Part shown: positions 1-9,750 of the stretch, in pieces
Layout: every line of letters begins with the position of its first letter
Position numbering within the stretch: the stretch's first letter is position 1
Origin: Candidatus Pantoea edessiphila
GTDB lineage: Bacteria > Pseudomonadota > Gammaproteobacteria > Enterobacterales > Enterobacteriaceae
Reading direction: 5' to 3'
NCBI RefSeq assembly: GCF_002933315.1
Contig: NZ_PDKT01000002.1
Coordinates: 1 to 64,000 of the forward strand
Length of the DNA: 64,000 nt
Notes under the pieces: generated by a model
Database searches by the model: none
Told to the model about the DNA's origin: nothing
What the model saw: the letters and a program-made list of their open reading frames with translations, nothing else
Program-made: the position numbers and the translations under genes

Positions 1-69
<69 letters not shown>

Positions 70-173
70 TATTTATAAAATACTTTTCTACGTAGTATCT
101 ACATAAATTGTCTGATAATATGTTATTGTTTGTTTAGATGTTTTGACTTATTATAATAATGATTTGTTTAAGT

Positions 174-250
174 GGAGCGGTAGTTCAGTTGGTTAGAATA
201 CCTGCCTGTCACGCAGGGGGTCGCGGGTTCAAGTCCCGTCCGTTCCGCCA
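174..250 (+). tRNA. tRNA-Asp (GUC)
   Basis: A 77-nt cloverleaf with acceptor GGAGCGG pairing with CCGTTCC, anticodon GTC at 208-210, a T-loop TTCAAGT and an encoded CCA at 248-250. In E. coli a tRNA-Asp follows the 5S gene of rrnC and rrnH. Here it follows 16S directly, as if 23S and 5S had been removed or moved. It is probably cotranscribed with the 16S. Confidence 0.97.
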
Positions 251-304
251 ACATTCGGTTTATTTTAGTATTCCCTATATTTATTTTTAAACTATAAGTG
301 TTTT

Positions 305-1210
305 ATGCCAATTAACGTCCCTCATTGTTTACCAGCTGTAAAATTATTACGTAGTGAAAATATTTTTGTAATAACTTCATCATATGTAAGGATAGAAGAA
401 ATTCGTCCATTGAAATTATTGATACTTAATTTAATGCCAAGAAAAATTGATACTGAGAATCAGTTACTACGTTTGATATCCAATTTTCCACTACAAACTG
501 ATATTAAGTTAATACGCGTTAATAGTCATAAATCTAAAAATACGTCGAAAGATCATATTAACAATTTTTACTGTGAATTAGATCATATTTATAATGATTA
601 TTTTGATGGTTTAATAATAACTGGAGCACCTTTAGGATTAATTGATTTTCATGATGTTTCATATTGGCCACAAATCAGGAAAATATTATTTTGGGCAAAA
701 GAACATGTTACGTCAACTCTATTGATATGTTGGGCAGTACAAGCTGCATTAAATATTTTATATGGCATTCCTAAACAGATAAGAAGTAATAAGTTATTTG
801 GTATTTTTAATCATAAACTTTTAAAGTCTAATTCTTTATTAACACGTGGTTTTGATATCAATTTTTTTGCTCCTCATTCACGTTACGCAGATTTTTCTAT
901 ACAATTAATTCAAAACTACACTGATTTGGAATTACATGCTAAGGTAGAATTATCTTCTGATGCGTATATTATGTCTAGTATAGATAAACGTTTGGTGTTT
1001 GTTACTGGTCATCCCGAATACGATTTACTTACACTTTCTAATGAATATCATCGAGATGTTGATCTTGATATTAATACTCAAGTACCTTATAATTATTATC
1101 CAGAAAACGATCCTACACTGTTACCAACTATTTCTTGGAAAAGTCATGGAAATTTATTGTTTTCTAATTGGCTTAATTACTATGTGTATCAAAAAATACC
1201 GTTTAACTGA
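305..1210 (+). CDS. metA: Homoserine O-succinyltransferase
   Basis: Transfers succinyl from succinyl-CoA to homoserine, the first committed step of methionine synthesis, in the cytoplasm. The 301-aa protein aligns along its length with E. coli MetA (309 aa), beginning [19 protein letters not shown]. Catalytic Cys142 sits in [18 protein letters not shown], and the His/Glu pair is His236 and Glu238 in TGHPEYD. The C-terminus [17 protein letters not shown] is conserved. It follows tRNA-Asp and converges on pgi. Homoserine would come from ThrA at the other end of the window. No start-proximal SD is obvious, but the start matches the family exactly. The ORF looks intact and functional. Confidence 0.96.
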   Translation: MPINVPHCLPAVKLLRSENIFVITSSYVRIEEIRPLKLLILNLMPRKIDTENQLLRLISNFPLQTDIKLIRVNSHKSKNTSKDHINNFYCELDHIYNDYFDGLIITGAPLGLIDFHDVSYWPQIRKILFWAKEHVTSTLLICWAVQAALNILYGIPKQIRSNKLFGIFNHKLLKSNSLLTRGFDINFFAPHSRYADFSIQLIQNYTDLELHAKVELSSDAYIMSSIDKRLVFVTGHPEYDLLTLSNEYHRDVDLDINTQVPYNYYPENDPTLLPTISWKSHGNLLFSNWLNYYVYQKIPFN

Positions 1211-1303
1211 CTTTATATAAATACATGAAAATATTTTATTATCTTTATGTTGTAATGTGAATAAAAATTTGCATTAATGATGTTTTTATATTTTGCTATA
1301 TCA

Positions 1304-2953
1304 TTATTTTGTCGATAGCCAAAATTTATATCTATTAATTAAAGAATTAGTAGAACTATCGTATTTTTCAGTTTTATTTTTATTTTTTAATTCTATTAAA
1401 ATATTATTTGCTAATTTTTTTCCTGACTCTACTCCCCATTGGTCGAAACTAAAAATATTTAATATTGAACCTTGACTAAAAATTTTATGTTCATAAAGAG
1501 CTATCAAAGCACCAAGATTAAATGGGTTAATTTTGCGAATTAATATAGAATTGGTAGGACGATTACCTGTGAGTATCTGGAATGGTATGGTTTTATTTTG
1601 AATATTTTCAATTTTATTATTAATTTCTTTTTTTATTTTGTCAATAGATTTACCAAAAGCTAATATTTTAGTCTGTGCAAAAAAATGAGAAAGAAGTTTT
1701 AAATGATGATTTTCTAATGGATGATGATGAATTACTGGTGCAATAAAATCACACGGAATTAATTTAGTACCTTGATGTATTAATTGATAAAATGAATGCT
1801 GACCATCACTACCAGATGATCCCCAAATTATCGATCCTGTTTGATAATGTGTGTTATTCCCTAATCTATCTATTTGTTTTCCATTGGATTCCATACTTAA
1901 TTGTTGACAATAATCAACAAAATAATGCATATTTTGATCATAAGGTAAAATAGCTTCAGTTTCACAACCAAAAAAATTATTATACCAAATTCCAATTAAT
2001 GCCATTAATATAGGTAAATTATGTTCTATGCGTGTTTTTAAAAAATGTTTATCCATTGCATGTGCACCATTTAGCAGTTGTTCAAAATTGCTAAATCCTA
2101 TAGAAAGAACAATTGGTAATCCAATTGATGACCACAATGAATATCTACCTCCAACCCAATCCCAAAATTCAAACATATTATTAACATCAATTCCAAATTC
2201 TTTTACTGCTTGTGAATTACTAGATAAAGCAATAAAATGTTTTGATATATTACCTTTGTTTTTTGTTTTTTTTAGAAACCAATTACGTGCAGTATAAGCA
2301 TTAGTTAAAGTTTCTTGAGTATTAAATGTTTTAGATGCTATCAAAAATAATGTTGTTTCGGGATTTAAATTTTCTAGTATTTTAGTTATATGTGAACCAT
2401 CAATATTAGAGACAAAGTGCATATTTAAATGATTTTTATAGGGACGTAATGCTTCAGTTACCATCAATGGTCCTAAATTTGAACCACCTATTCCAATATT
2501 TACCACATCTTTAATTGTTTTTTCTGTAAAACCTACCCAATAACCATTAATAACTTTATCAGAAAAATATTTCATTTTATTAAGTACTTTATTTATTTTA
2601 GGCATTATATCTTGTCCATCTAATATGATGGGTTGATTAGTACGGTTTCTTAAAGCAATATGTAATACAGCTCTGTTTTCAGTTGCATTTATTTTTTCAC
2701 CAGAAAACATTGAATTAATATTATTTTTAAGATTAGTTTCTATCGCTAGAGCTTTTAATTTATTTATAGTTTCTTGAGTAAGAATATTTTTTGAAAAATC
2801 TATTAAAATTTGATTATCAAAAAGAACAGAAAATTTATTAAATCTATTAGGATCTCTAGCAAATAAATCAGCAATACTTACTGATTTGATTTGTTTAAAA
2901 TGTTCTTTTAATTCCTTCCAAGATATAGTGTTTACTGGATTAATATTATACAT
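1304..2953 (-). CDS. pgi: Glucose-6-phosphate isomerase
   Basis: Interconverts glucose-6-phosphate and fructose-6-phosphate in glycolysis; the product also feeds GlmS/GlmM amino-sugar synthesis. It is 549 aa, the same length as E. coli Pgi. The sugar-phosphate site GIGGSNLGP lies near residue 155. The active-site segment [19 protein letters not shown] carries the catalytic Glu, [14 protein letters not shown] follows, and the C-terminal [14 protein letters not shown] carries the catalytic Lys. It converges with metA and diverges from lysC, an order consistent with E. coli metA-pgi-lysC with intervening genes lost. No sign of decay. Confidence 0.97.
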   Translation of the reverse strand: MYNINPVNTISWKELKEHFKQIKSVSIADLFARDPNRFNKFSVLFDNQILIDFSKNILTQETINKLKALAIETNLKNNINSMFSGEKINATENRAVLHIALRNRTNQPIILDGQDIMPKINKVLNKMKYFSDKVINGYWVGFTEKTIKDVVNIGIGGSNLGPLMVTEALRPYKNHLNMHFVSNIDGSHITKILENLNPETTLFLIASKTFNTQETLTNAYTARNWFLKKTKNKGNISKHFIALSSNSQAVKEFGIDVNNMFEFWDWVGGRYSLWSSIGLPIVLSIGFSNFEQLLNGAHAMDKHFLKTRIEHNLPILMALIGIWYNNFFGCETEAILPYDQNMHYFVDYCQQLSMESNGKQIDRLGNNTHYQTGSIIWGSSGSDGQHSFYQLIHQGTKLIPCDFIAPVIHHHPLENHHLKLLSHFFAQTKILAFGKSIDKIKKEINNKIENIQNKTIPFQILTGNRPTNSILIRKINPFNLGALIALYEHKIFSQGSILNIFSFDQWGVESGKKLANNILIELKNKNKTEKYDSSTNSLINRYKFWLSTK

Positions 2954-3322
2954 AGATTACTCTTTTGTTTATTGATTAATATTATGATATTGATTCTATT
3001 TTAATTCTAAAAAAATTGAAGATAATTAAATAATATAATTTTTATTATTTTATAAATTTAGTAAAAAAATCTGTGAAATATTACAGAATAAAGAAATAAT
3101 AATTATTCATATGATATTAATTGATATTATTTTTTATCTAGTTTAAAAAATTTTAATTTATATAAAAACATTTATTAATGTACTGATATTTTATATTAAA
3201 AACTTTATGTTATGTTTCTAGTAACATGAAATAAATACAATAATGTTGATTTTTTTATAATTAGTAAATATATATTTTTCTAACTAAAAATATATTTATG
3301 TTCATTTAATGAGGTTATACTG
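2954..3322. other. AT-rich divergent spacer pgi/lysC, no gene
   Basis: 369 bp of almost pure A/T between divergent pgi and lysC. It must hold both promoters, but none is distinctive. A 10-bp hairpin (3270-3279 with 3286-3295, loop CTAACT) lies just upstream of the lysC ribosome-binding site. I looked for the conserved core of the lysine riboswitch that controls lysC in E. coli and did not see it. Confidence 0.6.
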
Positions 3323-4666
3323 ATGACTCAAAAATTGATTGTAGCAAAATTTGGAGGTACTAGTGTTGCAGATTTTAATGCAATGACTCGTAGTGCTAAT
3401 GTAGTCATAAATAACTCTGATACACGTTTAGTTGTATTATCAGCTTCCGCTAGTATAACTAATATATTAATATCTCTTTCTGAAGGTTATAAAGATGAAA
3501 TTCAAAGATCTTTTTTAATTAAAAAAATTAGTAATATTCAAAATTCAATTATCTATCAATTTAAAAAATCTAAAAATTTACATCAATCGATAAATAAAAT
3601 GATAAGAACTATTGATATATTATCCAAAAATACATCTAAAGTAAATTCTAAGGAATTAAAAGATAAAATTGTATGTTACGGTGAATTAATGTCATCGTTA
3701 ATTTTTATTGAAATTTTACGTCAAAAAAAAGCAAATGTTGATTGGTTTGATATACGTAAAGTAATGATCACAGATAGTAATTTTGGTTGTGCTCAACCAA
3801 ATATAAAAATTTTATCGAAGAAAGTTATAAAATATTTAAAACCACTTATTAATCAGAAAATAATAATTACTCAAGGTTTTATAGGTAGTGATAACTATGG
3901 TAGGACTACTACTTTAGGTAGAGGTGGTAGTGATTATACAGCTGCTTTGTTAGGTGAAGCATTACAAGCAACACGTGTAGATATTTGGACTGATGTATCT
4001 GGTATTTATACAACTGATCCACATTTAGTACCAACTGCTAAGAGAATAGATGAAATTACCTTTAAAGAAGCTTCAGAAATGGCAATTTTTGGAGCCAAGG
4101 TATTACATCCTTCTACTTTATTACCTGCTCTTCGCAGTAATATTCCAGTGTATGTCAGTTCAAGTCAAAAACCAGAATCAGGTGGAACATACATTTGTAA
4201 TAAAACTAAAAATTTACCTTTGTTTCGTGCTTTAGTTCTACGCAAAAAACAAATTTTATTAACTTTAGTAAATTTAAATAAATATAATAAATCAATTTTT
4301 TTATCTAAAATATTTGATATATTACTACATTACAATATATCTGTAGATATTTTAATTAGTTCTGAATCTAGCATAGTACTTACAGTTAATAACTGTTCTC
4401 AATTAAATGTTGTTAGTAGTAGTTTACTGTTTAAGTTTTCCTCTTTTTGTAAAATTAATTTAGAAAAAAATTTATCGCTTATCACTATTATTGGTAATAA
4501 CTTATCTAAATCTTATGGTACAAGCAAGATAATATTTGGGATGTTAGAACCATTTAATATACGTATGATTTGTTATGGTGCTAGTAAAAATAACGTATGT
4601 TTTGTAGTTCCCAATATTGATTCAGAAAATATTATACGTATTTTACACAGTAATCTATTTGAATAA
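3323..4666 (+). CDS. lysC: Aspartokinase III (lysine-sensitive type)
   Basis: Phosphorylates aspartate to aspartyl-4-phosphate, entering the lysine, threonine and methionine pathways. It is 447 aa (E. coli LysC 449) and starts MTQKLIVAKFGGTSVADF after the SD GAGGT. All catalytic motifs are present: KFGGTS (residues 9-14), YGELMSS with Glu121, LGRGGSDYTA with Arg200 and Asp204, and FGAKVLHPST (257-265). Two C-terminal ACT domains remain, including ILISSESSIVLTV and MICYGASKNNVCFVVP, so lysine feedback may persist. The aspartokinase half of ThrA in this window has lost these residues, so LysC is probably the only working aspartokinase visible here. Confidence 0.97.
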   Translation: MTQKLIVAKFGGTSVADFNAMTRSANVVINNSDTRLVVLSASASITNILISLSEGYKDEIQRSFLIKKISNIQNSIIYQFKKSKNLHQSINKMIRTIDILSKNTSKVNSKELKDKIVCYGELMSSLIFIEILRQKKANVDWFDIRKVMITDSNFGCAQPNIKILSKKVIKYLKPLINQKIIITQGFIGSDNYGRTTTLGRGGSDYTAALLGEALQATRVDIWTDVSGIYTTDPHLVPTAKRIDEITFKEASEMAIFGAKVLHPSTLLPALRSNIPVYVSSSQKPESGGTYICNKTKNLPLFRALVLRKKQILLTLVNLNKYNKSIFLSKIFDILLHYNISVDILISSESSIVLTVNNCSQLNVVSSSLLFKFSSFCKINLEKNLSLITIIGNNLSKSYGTSKIIFGMLEPFNIRMICYGASKNNVCFVVPNIDSENIIRILHSNLFE

Positions 4667-4802
4667 AAATTTGATCTTATCTCTGATACTATTATATGAA
4701 TAATAGAATTTTTAAATAGGAAATTACAATAATCATTTTATAATATGGTTATTTATTAAATAATTTTCTTAAAGAAAAAATAAAATATAAAAATTTGTTA
4801 TA

Positions 4803-4853
4803 ATTTTATATCTTTTTTAATTACTAAAAGAACAATTAAAAAAGATATAAAAT
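4803..4853. repeat. Perfect 20-bp inverted repeat in spacer
   Basis: Bases 4803-4822 are the exact reverse complement of 4834-4853, with an 11-base loop (ACTAAAAGAAC). The arms are nearly pure A/T with one C/G pair. There is no T-run of terminator type on either side beyond general AT richness. It lies about 135 bp after the lysC stop. It could be a weak lysC terminator or an mRNA-end stabiliser. Confidence 0.7.
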
Positions 4854-5099
4854 GGACATATTACTTTTATAAGTAAAATTGATTGCATATTAATTATGAT
4901 CATGTTAGTTGACTTTAGCTAAATCGTACAATATTTTATAATAAACAAAAAATAAGTAATATTATGATATATTATTAATTGTATAAAACAAATATCTTTT
5001 AATTATATTATCTTAAAACTTCATATTTAGTTGAAATTTTTTATTATTTTACATAATTATTAATTATGAGTACAATTTTAATTGCTCAGTATCAATGTT

Positions 5100-5172
5100 G
5101 AACAAATAAATTTTTTATTAAAAATTTATTTTTATTTAAATAACTTAAACAATAATTATTTGTTCTTTTTTT
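5100..5172 (+). terminator. Terminator-like hairpin with T-run
   Basis: GAACAAATAA (5100-5109) pairs with TTATTTGTTC (5156-5165), with further internal A/T pairing in the loop, followed at once by seven Ts (5166-5172). The form suits a Rho-independent terminator reading rightward. It has no clear gene just upstream, so it may be a relic of a deleted gene. Confidence 0.4.
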
Positions 5173-5421
5173 ATATTTTCTGGTTATTATTCAAAATAAT
5201 TTTTCTAATTTTAATTTATTTTTATATAAATTAAAAATATTTTTAATAATTTAATCAATATCTTGAAAATTAATATATACAATACTCAGTAATGCATGAA
5301 ATTATCAACTACAATTAACTGTAAATATATACAATTAATACTTTAAATGCCGATTATTTTATATAGAATAGTGTTAATATATAAGATAAAGTTAAACCTG
5401 AAGTTGATTTGGAGGTTTAAA

Positions 5422-5658
5422 ATGAATAAAGACAAAATCAGCGGTAATTGGAAACAGTTTAAAGGTAGAATAAAAGAAAAATGGGGAAAATTAACAGACG
5501 ATGATTGTCAGTGTATTCAAGGCAAAAGAGATCAACTAATAGGAAAAATTCAAGAACGTTACGGTTGTGCTAAAGATGAAGCAGAGAAAGAAGTAAGTGC
5601 TTGGGAAAGTCTTAATAAAGACTGTCGTTGGTATAACAATAAAGATTGTCATTGGTAA
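5422..5658 (+). CDS. yjbJ: CsbD-family stress protein YjbJ, cysteine-enriched
   Basis: A small soluble CsbD-like protein of unknown biochemical role; E. coli YjbJ is abundant under general stress. It is 78 aa against 69 in E. coli. The start at 5422 is fixed by a strong SD (GGAGG at 5411) and by the family N-terminus MNKDKISGNWKQFKGR; the longer open frame from 5347 is not supported. The core GNWKQFKG, KWGKLTDDD and GKRDQLIGKIQERYG is intact. Unusually it has five cysteines (29, 31, 49, 68, 76), whereas E. coli YjbJ as I recall it has none, and a C-terminal extension built on a repeated NKDC[R/H]W unit. A strong terminator follows. Confidence 0.93.
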   Translation: MNKDKISGNWKQFKGRIKEKWGKLTDDDCQCIQGKRDQLIGKIQERYGCAKDEAEKEVSAWESLNKDCRWYNNKDCHW

Positions 5659-5682
5659 TTAATAATATAACTTTTAAAAGTT

Positions 5683-5712
5683 GGCACAAGGATGTGCCTT
5701 TTTGTTTTTTTT
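5683..5712 (+). terminator. Rho-independent terminator of yjbJ
   Basis: GGCACA (5683-5688) and TGTGCC (5693-5698) form a GC-containing stem around the loop AGGA, followed by a T-rich tract to 5712. It lies 25 bases after the yjbJ stop and separates yjbJ from dusA. Confidence 0.88.
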
Positions 5713-5731
5713 AAAGAAATTCTATATAAAT

Positions 5732-6703
5732 ATGAATGATTATCATCATCGTTTTTCTGTAGCACCTATGCTGGGTTGGACTGACCGCCATTGTCGTTAT
5801 TTTTATCGACAATTAAGTAAATATACGCTATTATATACAGAAATGATAAACACAAAAAAAATTATCAATAATGAAAATAGTTGTTTAGATTTTAATGAAG
5901 ATAAACATCTAGTTGCATTACAATTAAGTGGTAGTAATTCATCTGAATTAGCTTACTGCGCTAGATTAGCTCAACATCATGGCTATAAAGAAATAAATCT
6001 TAATATCGGTTGTCCATCATATCGAGCACAAAAAGGATATTTTGGGGCATGTCTAATGACTAATGCAAATTTAGTAGGAGATAATATTAAGGCAATATAT
6101 GATGTTGTAGATATTCCAGTAACTATTAAAACTCGTATTGGTGTAGATGAAAAAGATAGCTATACATTTTTAAGTGATTTTATAGGTAATGTATCAAAAA
6201 TTAGTGGTTGTCGTAATTTTATTTTCCATGCAAGAAAAGCAATACTTTCAAAGTATAATCCAAAGAAAAACCGTAAGATACCCATTTTAAAATATTCTTA
6301 TGTATATAATATTAAAAGAGATTTTCCTTCTTTTACAATAATAATAAATGGAGGAATCGAGACATTAGAAGAAGCCCAAATACACCTACAGTATCTTGAT
6401 GGTGTTATGATTGGACGTGCTATTTATAGTAATCCTAGGATATTATCTGAAGTTGATAGTAAAATTTTTGGTTGTAAAAAACAAGTACATCCTATTTTAT
6501 TAGTTAGGAATATGTACCCTTATATTAACAATGAATTAAAAAATGATATTAAGATTAATAAAATATTACGACATATGTTATATTTATTTAAAGGTATTCC
6601 AGGATCTAGTAAATGGCGTCGTTATCTTAGTAACAATATTCATAAATCTGATACAGGTATTTGGATGATTGAAGAAGCGTTAAAAACAATAAAATTTGAT
6701 TAA
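5732..6703 (+). CDS. dusA: tRNA-dihydrouridine synthase A
   Basis: FMN-dependent enzyme reducing uridines 20/20a in the tRNA D-loop. It is 323 aa. The start ATG at 5732 lies after the yjbJ terminator; the open frame reaching back to 5681 runs through the terminator and is rejected. The TIM-barrel N-terminus RFSVAPMLGWTDRHCRYF contacts FMN. INLNIGCPSYRAQKGYFGACLM carries the catalytic cysteine (the GACLM Cys) and the GCPS loop (Cys94). INGGIETLEEA and GVMIGRAIY form the phosphate-binding end. E. coli has APMLDW where this has APMLGW, a mild change. No good SD is visible. In E. coli dusA also lies between yjbJ and dnaB. Confidence 0.95.
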   Translation: MNDYHHRFSVAPMLGWTDRHCRYFYRQLSKYTLLYTEMINTKKIINNENSCLDFNEDKHLVALQLSGSNSSELAYCARLAQHHGYKEINLNIGCPSYRAQKGYFGACLMTNANLVGDNIKAIYDVVDIPVTIKTRIGVDEKDSYTFLSDFIGNVSKISGCRNFIFHARKAILSKYNPKKNRKIPILKYSYVYNIKRDFPSFTIIINGGIETLEEAQIHLQYLDGVMIGRAIYSNPRILSEVDSKIFGCKKQVHPILLVRNMYPYINNELKNDIKINKILRHMLYLFKGIPGSSKWRRYLSNNIHKSDTGIWMIEEALKTIKFD

Positions 6704-7087
6704 TAAGATTTTTATAAAGATCTTATCAAAATATTGATATTATTAAATGTCTTAATTGAATAAAATAGTAAGATATAGAATTTTTTCTAAATTTATATAG
6801 AGTTAATTTATAAAATATTTTCGTCATAATTTTTTAGTAAAATCACTTATTATAATACTTTTATTAATTTTTGATTTAACAAAAATACTAATACGTAGTT
6901 TTTTATCATAAATTTTCAGTTAACATTTAAAATTTAATCAATTATTATTAAATTTTAAATGAAATATTTAATGAATTGATTTTTGTTAGTTATTTGTAAT
7001 TATTTTAATTAACGAGGCAAAGTATTAGTTATATTAAAAGCACAATTTTTATCTTTCCTCTCAATAACGATAGGTAATATACTTATT
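6704..7087. other. 384-bp AT-rich spacer dusA to dnaB
   Basis: No gene is seen. It contains a perfect 15-bp AT-only hairpin (6924-6938 with 6947-6961, listed separately) and the dnaB promoter, which is not distinctive. E. coli pspG and qor, which sit here, are absent. Confidence 0.6.
6924..6961. repeat. Perfect 15-bp inverted repeat
   Basis: CATTTAAAATTTAAT (6924-6938) is the exact reverse complement of 6947-6961, with the loop CAATTATT. It is essentially AT only and lies midway between dusA and dnaB. Function unknown; one of several such hairpins in the spacers. Confidence 0.6.
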
Positions 7088-8491
7088 ATGTTAGGAAAAA
7101 AAACAACTAATAATCACAACAAAAAGAAAGATTATCAGCTAGAAGACATAAAAATACCTCCCCATTCTATAGAAGCAGAGCAATCTATTCTAGGTGGATT
7201 AATGTTAGACAATGAATGTTGGTTTAATATTTCTCACTATGTTATTGCTGATGATTTTTTTAATTTTGCTCACAAGATTATTTTCTTAGAAATGCAGTAT
7301 CTATTAGAAAATAATAAACCAATTGATTTAATTACGTTATCAGAATCTTTAGAAATCAATGGTAAACTTGAAATAGTTGGTGGTTTTGCATATTTAGCTG
7401 AAATATCTAAAAATACACCAAGTGTTGCCAATATTTCTGCTTATGCCGACATAGTAAGAGAACGTGCAATATTACGCGAAATAATATTAGTAGCAAATAA
7501 AATTGCCAATGCTAGCTATAATCCACAAGGACGTAAGATAGAAGAATTACTTGATTTTGTAGAATCAAATATATTTAAAATTGCAGAGACAAGATTTAAT
7601 AAAAATGATGGTCCTAAAAATATAAGCCAGATCCTTGAAACTGCAGTTTCAAGGATTGAATCTTTAATTAATAAACCTCAAGACGGTATTACTGGTATAA
7701 ATACTGGATATCAAGATTTAAATAATAAAACAGCCGGACTGCAACGTTCCGATCTTATTATTGTTGCAGCACGTCCATCTATGGGTAAAACTACTTTCGC
7801 TATGAATATTTGCGAAAATATTGCGATGCTATATGATAAACCAATTTTAATTTTTAGTTTGGAAATGCCTAGTGAACAAATAATATTGCGTATGTTAGCA
7901 TCTTTATCACGTGTTGATCAAACACGTATTCGTACAGGGCAACTTGATAACGAAGATTGGACAAGAATTTCTAGTACAATAAGTATTCTTTTAAAAAAGA
8001 AAAATATTTATATAGATGATTCTTCTAGTTTAACACCTACTGAAATTAGGGCAAGAGCTCGTCGTATTTATCGAGAAAATGATGGACTAAATATAATAAT
8101 GATAGACTATTTACAGCTTATGCGTATACCTTCTTTATCTGATAATCGTAATTTAGAAATAGCTGAAATTTCTCGCTCATTAAAATCACTTGCTAAAGAA
8201 CTTAATGTCCCAGTAATTGCATTATCACAACTTAATCGTTCTCTTGAACAACGTGCCAATAAAAGACCTATGAATTCAGATTTACGTGAATCAGGTTCAA
8301 TTGAACAGGATGCTGATTTGATAATGTTTATTTATCGTGATGAAATATATCATGACAATAGTGATCTAAAAGGTGTTGCAGAAATTATTTTAGGTAAACA
8401 AAGAAACGGCCCAATTGGTACTATATATTTAACATTTAATGGTAAATGGTCACGTTTTGATAATTATGTAGGTACTTATTACGATATTTAA
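7088..8491 (+). CDS. dnaB: Replicative DNA helicase DnaB
   Basis: Hexameric 5'-3' helicase that unwinds DNA at the fork and recruits primase and the polymerase clamp loader. It is 467 aa (E. coli 471). The N-terminal domain (about 20-170) begins after the conserved PPHSIEAEQSILGGLMLDN. The RecA-like domain has Walker A ARPSMGKTT (228-236), Walker B NIIMIDYLQLM, and the late motifs GSIEQDADLIMFIYRDE and LGKQRNGPIGT. It is complete, with no intein. E. coli has alr, tyrB and uvrA between dnaB and ssb; these are gone. Confidence 0.98.
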   Translation: MLGKKTTNNHNKKKDYQLEDIKIPPHSIEAEQSILGGLMLDNECWFNISHYVIADDFFNFAHKIIFLEMQYLLENNKPIDLITLSESLEINGKLEIVGGFAYLAEISKNTPSVANISAYADIVRERAILREIILVANKIANASYNPQGRKIEELLDFVESNIFKIAETRFNKNDGPKNISQILETAVSRIESLINKPQDGITGINTGYQDLNNKTAGLQRSDLIIVAARPSMGKTTFAMNICENIAMLYDKPILIFSLEMPSEQIILRMLASLSRVDQTRIRTGQLDNEDWTRISSTISILLKKKNIYIDDSSSLTPTEIRARARRIYRENDGLNIIMIDYLQLMRIPSLSDNRNLEIAEISRSLKSLAKELNVPVIALSQLNRSLEQRANKRPMNSDLRESGSIEQDADLIMFIYRDEIYHDNSDLKGVAEIILGKQRNGPIGTIYLTFNGKWSRFDNYVGTYYDI

Positions 8492-8845
8492 TTTTATACA
8501 TTTTTTAAAAAATTAATATAAAAATACATTATTACGCATTAAAAAATGTTTATTGATAATTAAATATTCGAATTGTTTTATCTATGTTTTATTAAATTAA
8601 AAATTGATTATGTTCATAATTTGTATTTATGAATGTTTATATTTTTAATATTTAGTGATCTTCTGAATTAACTATATATCTAAATTTAGATAAATTAATT
8701 GGTATCATATTTTATGATACTATCATGATGATATTGATATTTAATTTTTTTATATTACAATGAAGTTTTTAAAATATAAAAAATATTTTTTAAAATATGT
8801 TCTTATTATATAATAAAAATTACCTTTTAAACAAGAGATAAAAAT
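8492..8845. other. 354-bp AT-rich spacer dnaB to ssb
   Basis: No gene. It contains an 8-bp hairpin GTATCATA/TATGATAC (8702-8720) that could end dnaB transcription or mark an operator-like palindrome. No uvrA remnant is recognisable, although uvrA is divergent from ssb in E. coli. Confidence 0.55.
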
Positions 8846-9358
8846 ATGGCTAGAGGTATTAATAAAGTAATCTTAATAGGTAACTTAGGCCAAGATCCAG
8901 AAGTACGTTATATGCCAAATGGTCATGCTGTAGCTAACATTACATTAGCTACTTCAGAAAGTTGGCGTGATAAAAACACATCTGAAGTTAAAGAAATTAC
9001 TGAATGGCATCGTGTGGTTATTTTTGGCAAATTAGCAGAAGTAGCAAGCGAATACTTGCGCAAAGGTTCCCAGGTATATATAGAAGGTCAGTTACGTACT
9101 AGAAAGTGGCAAGATCAAAATGCTCAAGAACGTTATACTACAGAAATAGTTGTAAATATAGGTGGAACTATGCAGATGTTGGGGAATCGTCAGCATAATC
9201 TTACTACCAGTTCAGCAGCAAATAAAAGTAATAATTGGAATCAGTCTCCGCAAGTAAATAGCAATACGATGAATAATGAATCTTGCTTACAGAAAAACAA
9301 CCAAGAAACTAAAACTGATACACAAATGATAAATTTTGATGATGATATTCCATTTTAA
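8846..9358 (+). CDS. ssb: Single-stranded DNA-binding protein
   Basis: Tetrameric ssDNA-binding protein that protects replication intermediates and recruits partner enzymes. It is 170 aa (E. coli 178). The OB fold, from [22 protein letters not shown] to about residue 113, is highly conserved, including [20 protein letters not shown] and [18 protein letters not shown] low-complexity Asn/Gln/Ser linker follows. The acidic tip ends DDDIPF, the docking site for Exo I, PriA, the HolC chi subunit and others. HolC is also encoded in this window, so the chi-SSB contact can be kept. Confidence 0.98.
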   Translation: MARGINKVILIGNLGQDPEVRYMPNGHAVANITLATSESWRDKNTSEVKEITEWHRVVIFGKLAEVASEYLRKGSQVYIEGQLRTRKWQDQNAQERYTTEIVVNIGGTMQMLGNRQHNLTTSSAANKSNNWNQSPQVNSNTMNNESCLQKNNQETKTDTQMINFDDDIPF

Positions 9359-9750
9359 TATAGATTTAATATGCTAGATATTAAGTTTTAACTATTATCT
9401 TTGCTATATTTAAGTACTAATATATATTTTAATGTTTTTGCAGTTTATAGTTAATTTATTTTTGATAATTTTCAATTAAGAAATTACCAATTACATTAAA
9501 CTTATTTTTATAAAATAAAAATAATTTTTACATGATTTTGGTAAAAATAGCTTTAATAGAACAATCAATAATTTATTAATTTTTTATATTGATATTGTAG
9601 TAGTGATAGATAATACTTTTTTATTAATGTATTGTTTTTAAAAAAATTATTTTTTAACTTTAGTATTGTAATTTTTATAAATTATTTATCTATGACTCTA
9701 ACAAATATTAATTTTATCAATAATCAACCGTTATTTTAAGGAATAAAATT
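9359..9750. other. 392-bp AT-rich spacer ssb to yfaZ-like
   Basis: No gene seen. A 9-bp AT hairpin (9502-9510 with 9516-9524) followed by five Ts may act as a weak terminator for ssb. The rest must carry the promoter of the outer-membrane protein gene. Confidence 0.5.

Larger units (their letters stand above)
4667..5421. other. 755-bp AT-rich spacer (lysC to yjbJ), no gene seen
   Basis: In E. coli the lysC-yjbJ interval contains malM, ubiC, ubiA, plsB, dgkA, lexA and dinF among others. None of these is recognisable here. The spacer holds a perfect 20-bp inverted repeat (4803-4853) and a terminator-like hairpin with a T-run (5100-5172), both listed separately, plus the yjbJ promoter. It probably represents eroded gene remains. 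Confidence 0.6.

Noticed and set aside
999-1220. Plus-strand open frame overlapping the end of metA
   Set aside because: Out-of-frame shadow of metA.
2954-3322. Lysine riboswitch before lysC
   Set aside because: Looked for by eye because E. coli has one; the conserved core is not visible.
5681-5731. N-terminal extension of dusA starting at TTG 5681
   Set aside because: It would translate the yjbJ terminator; the ATG at 5732 matches the enzyme family better.
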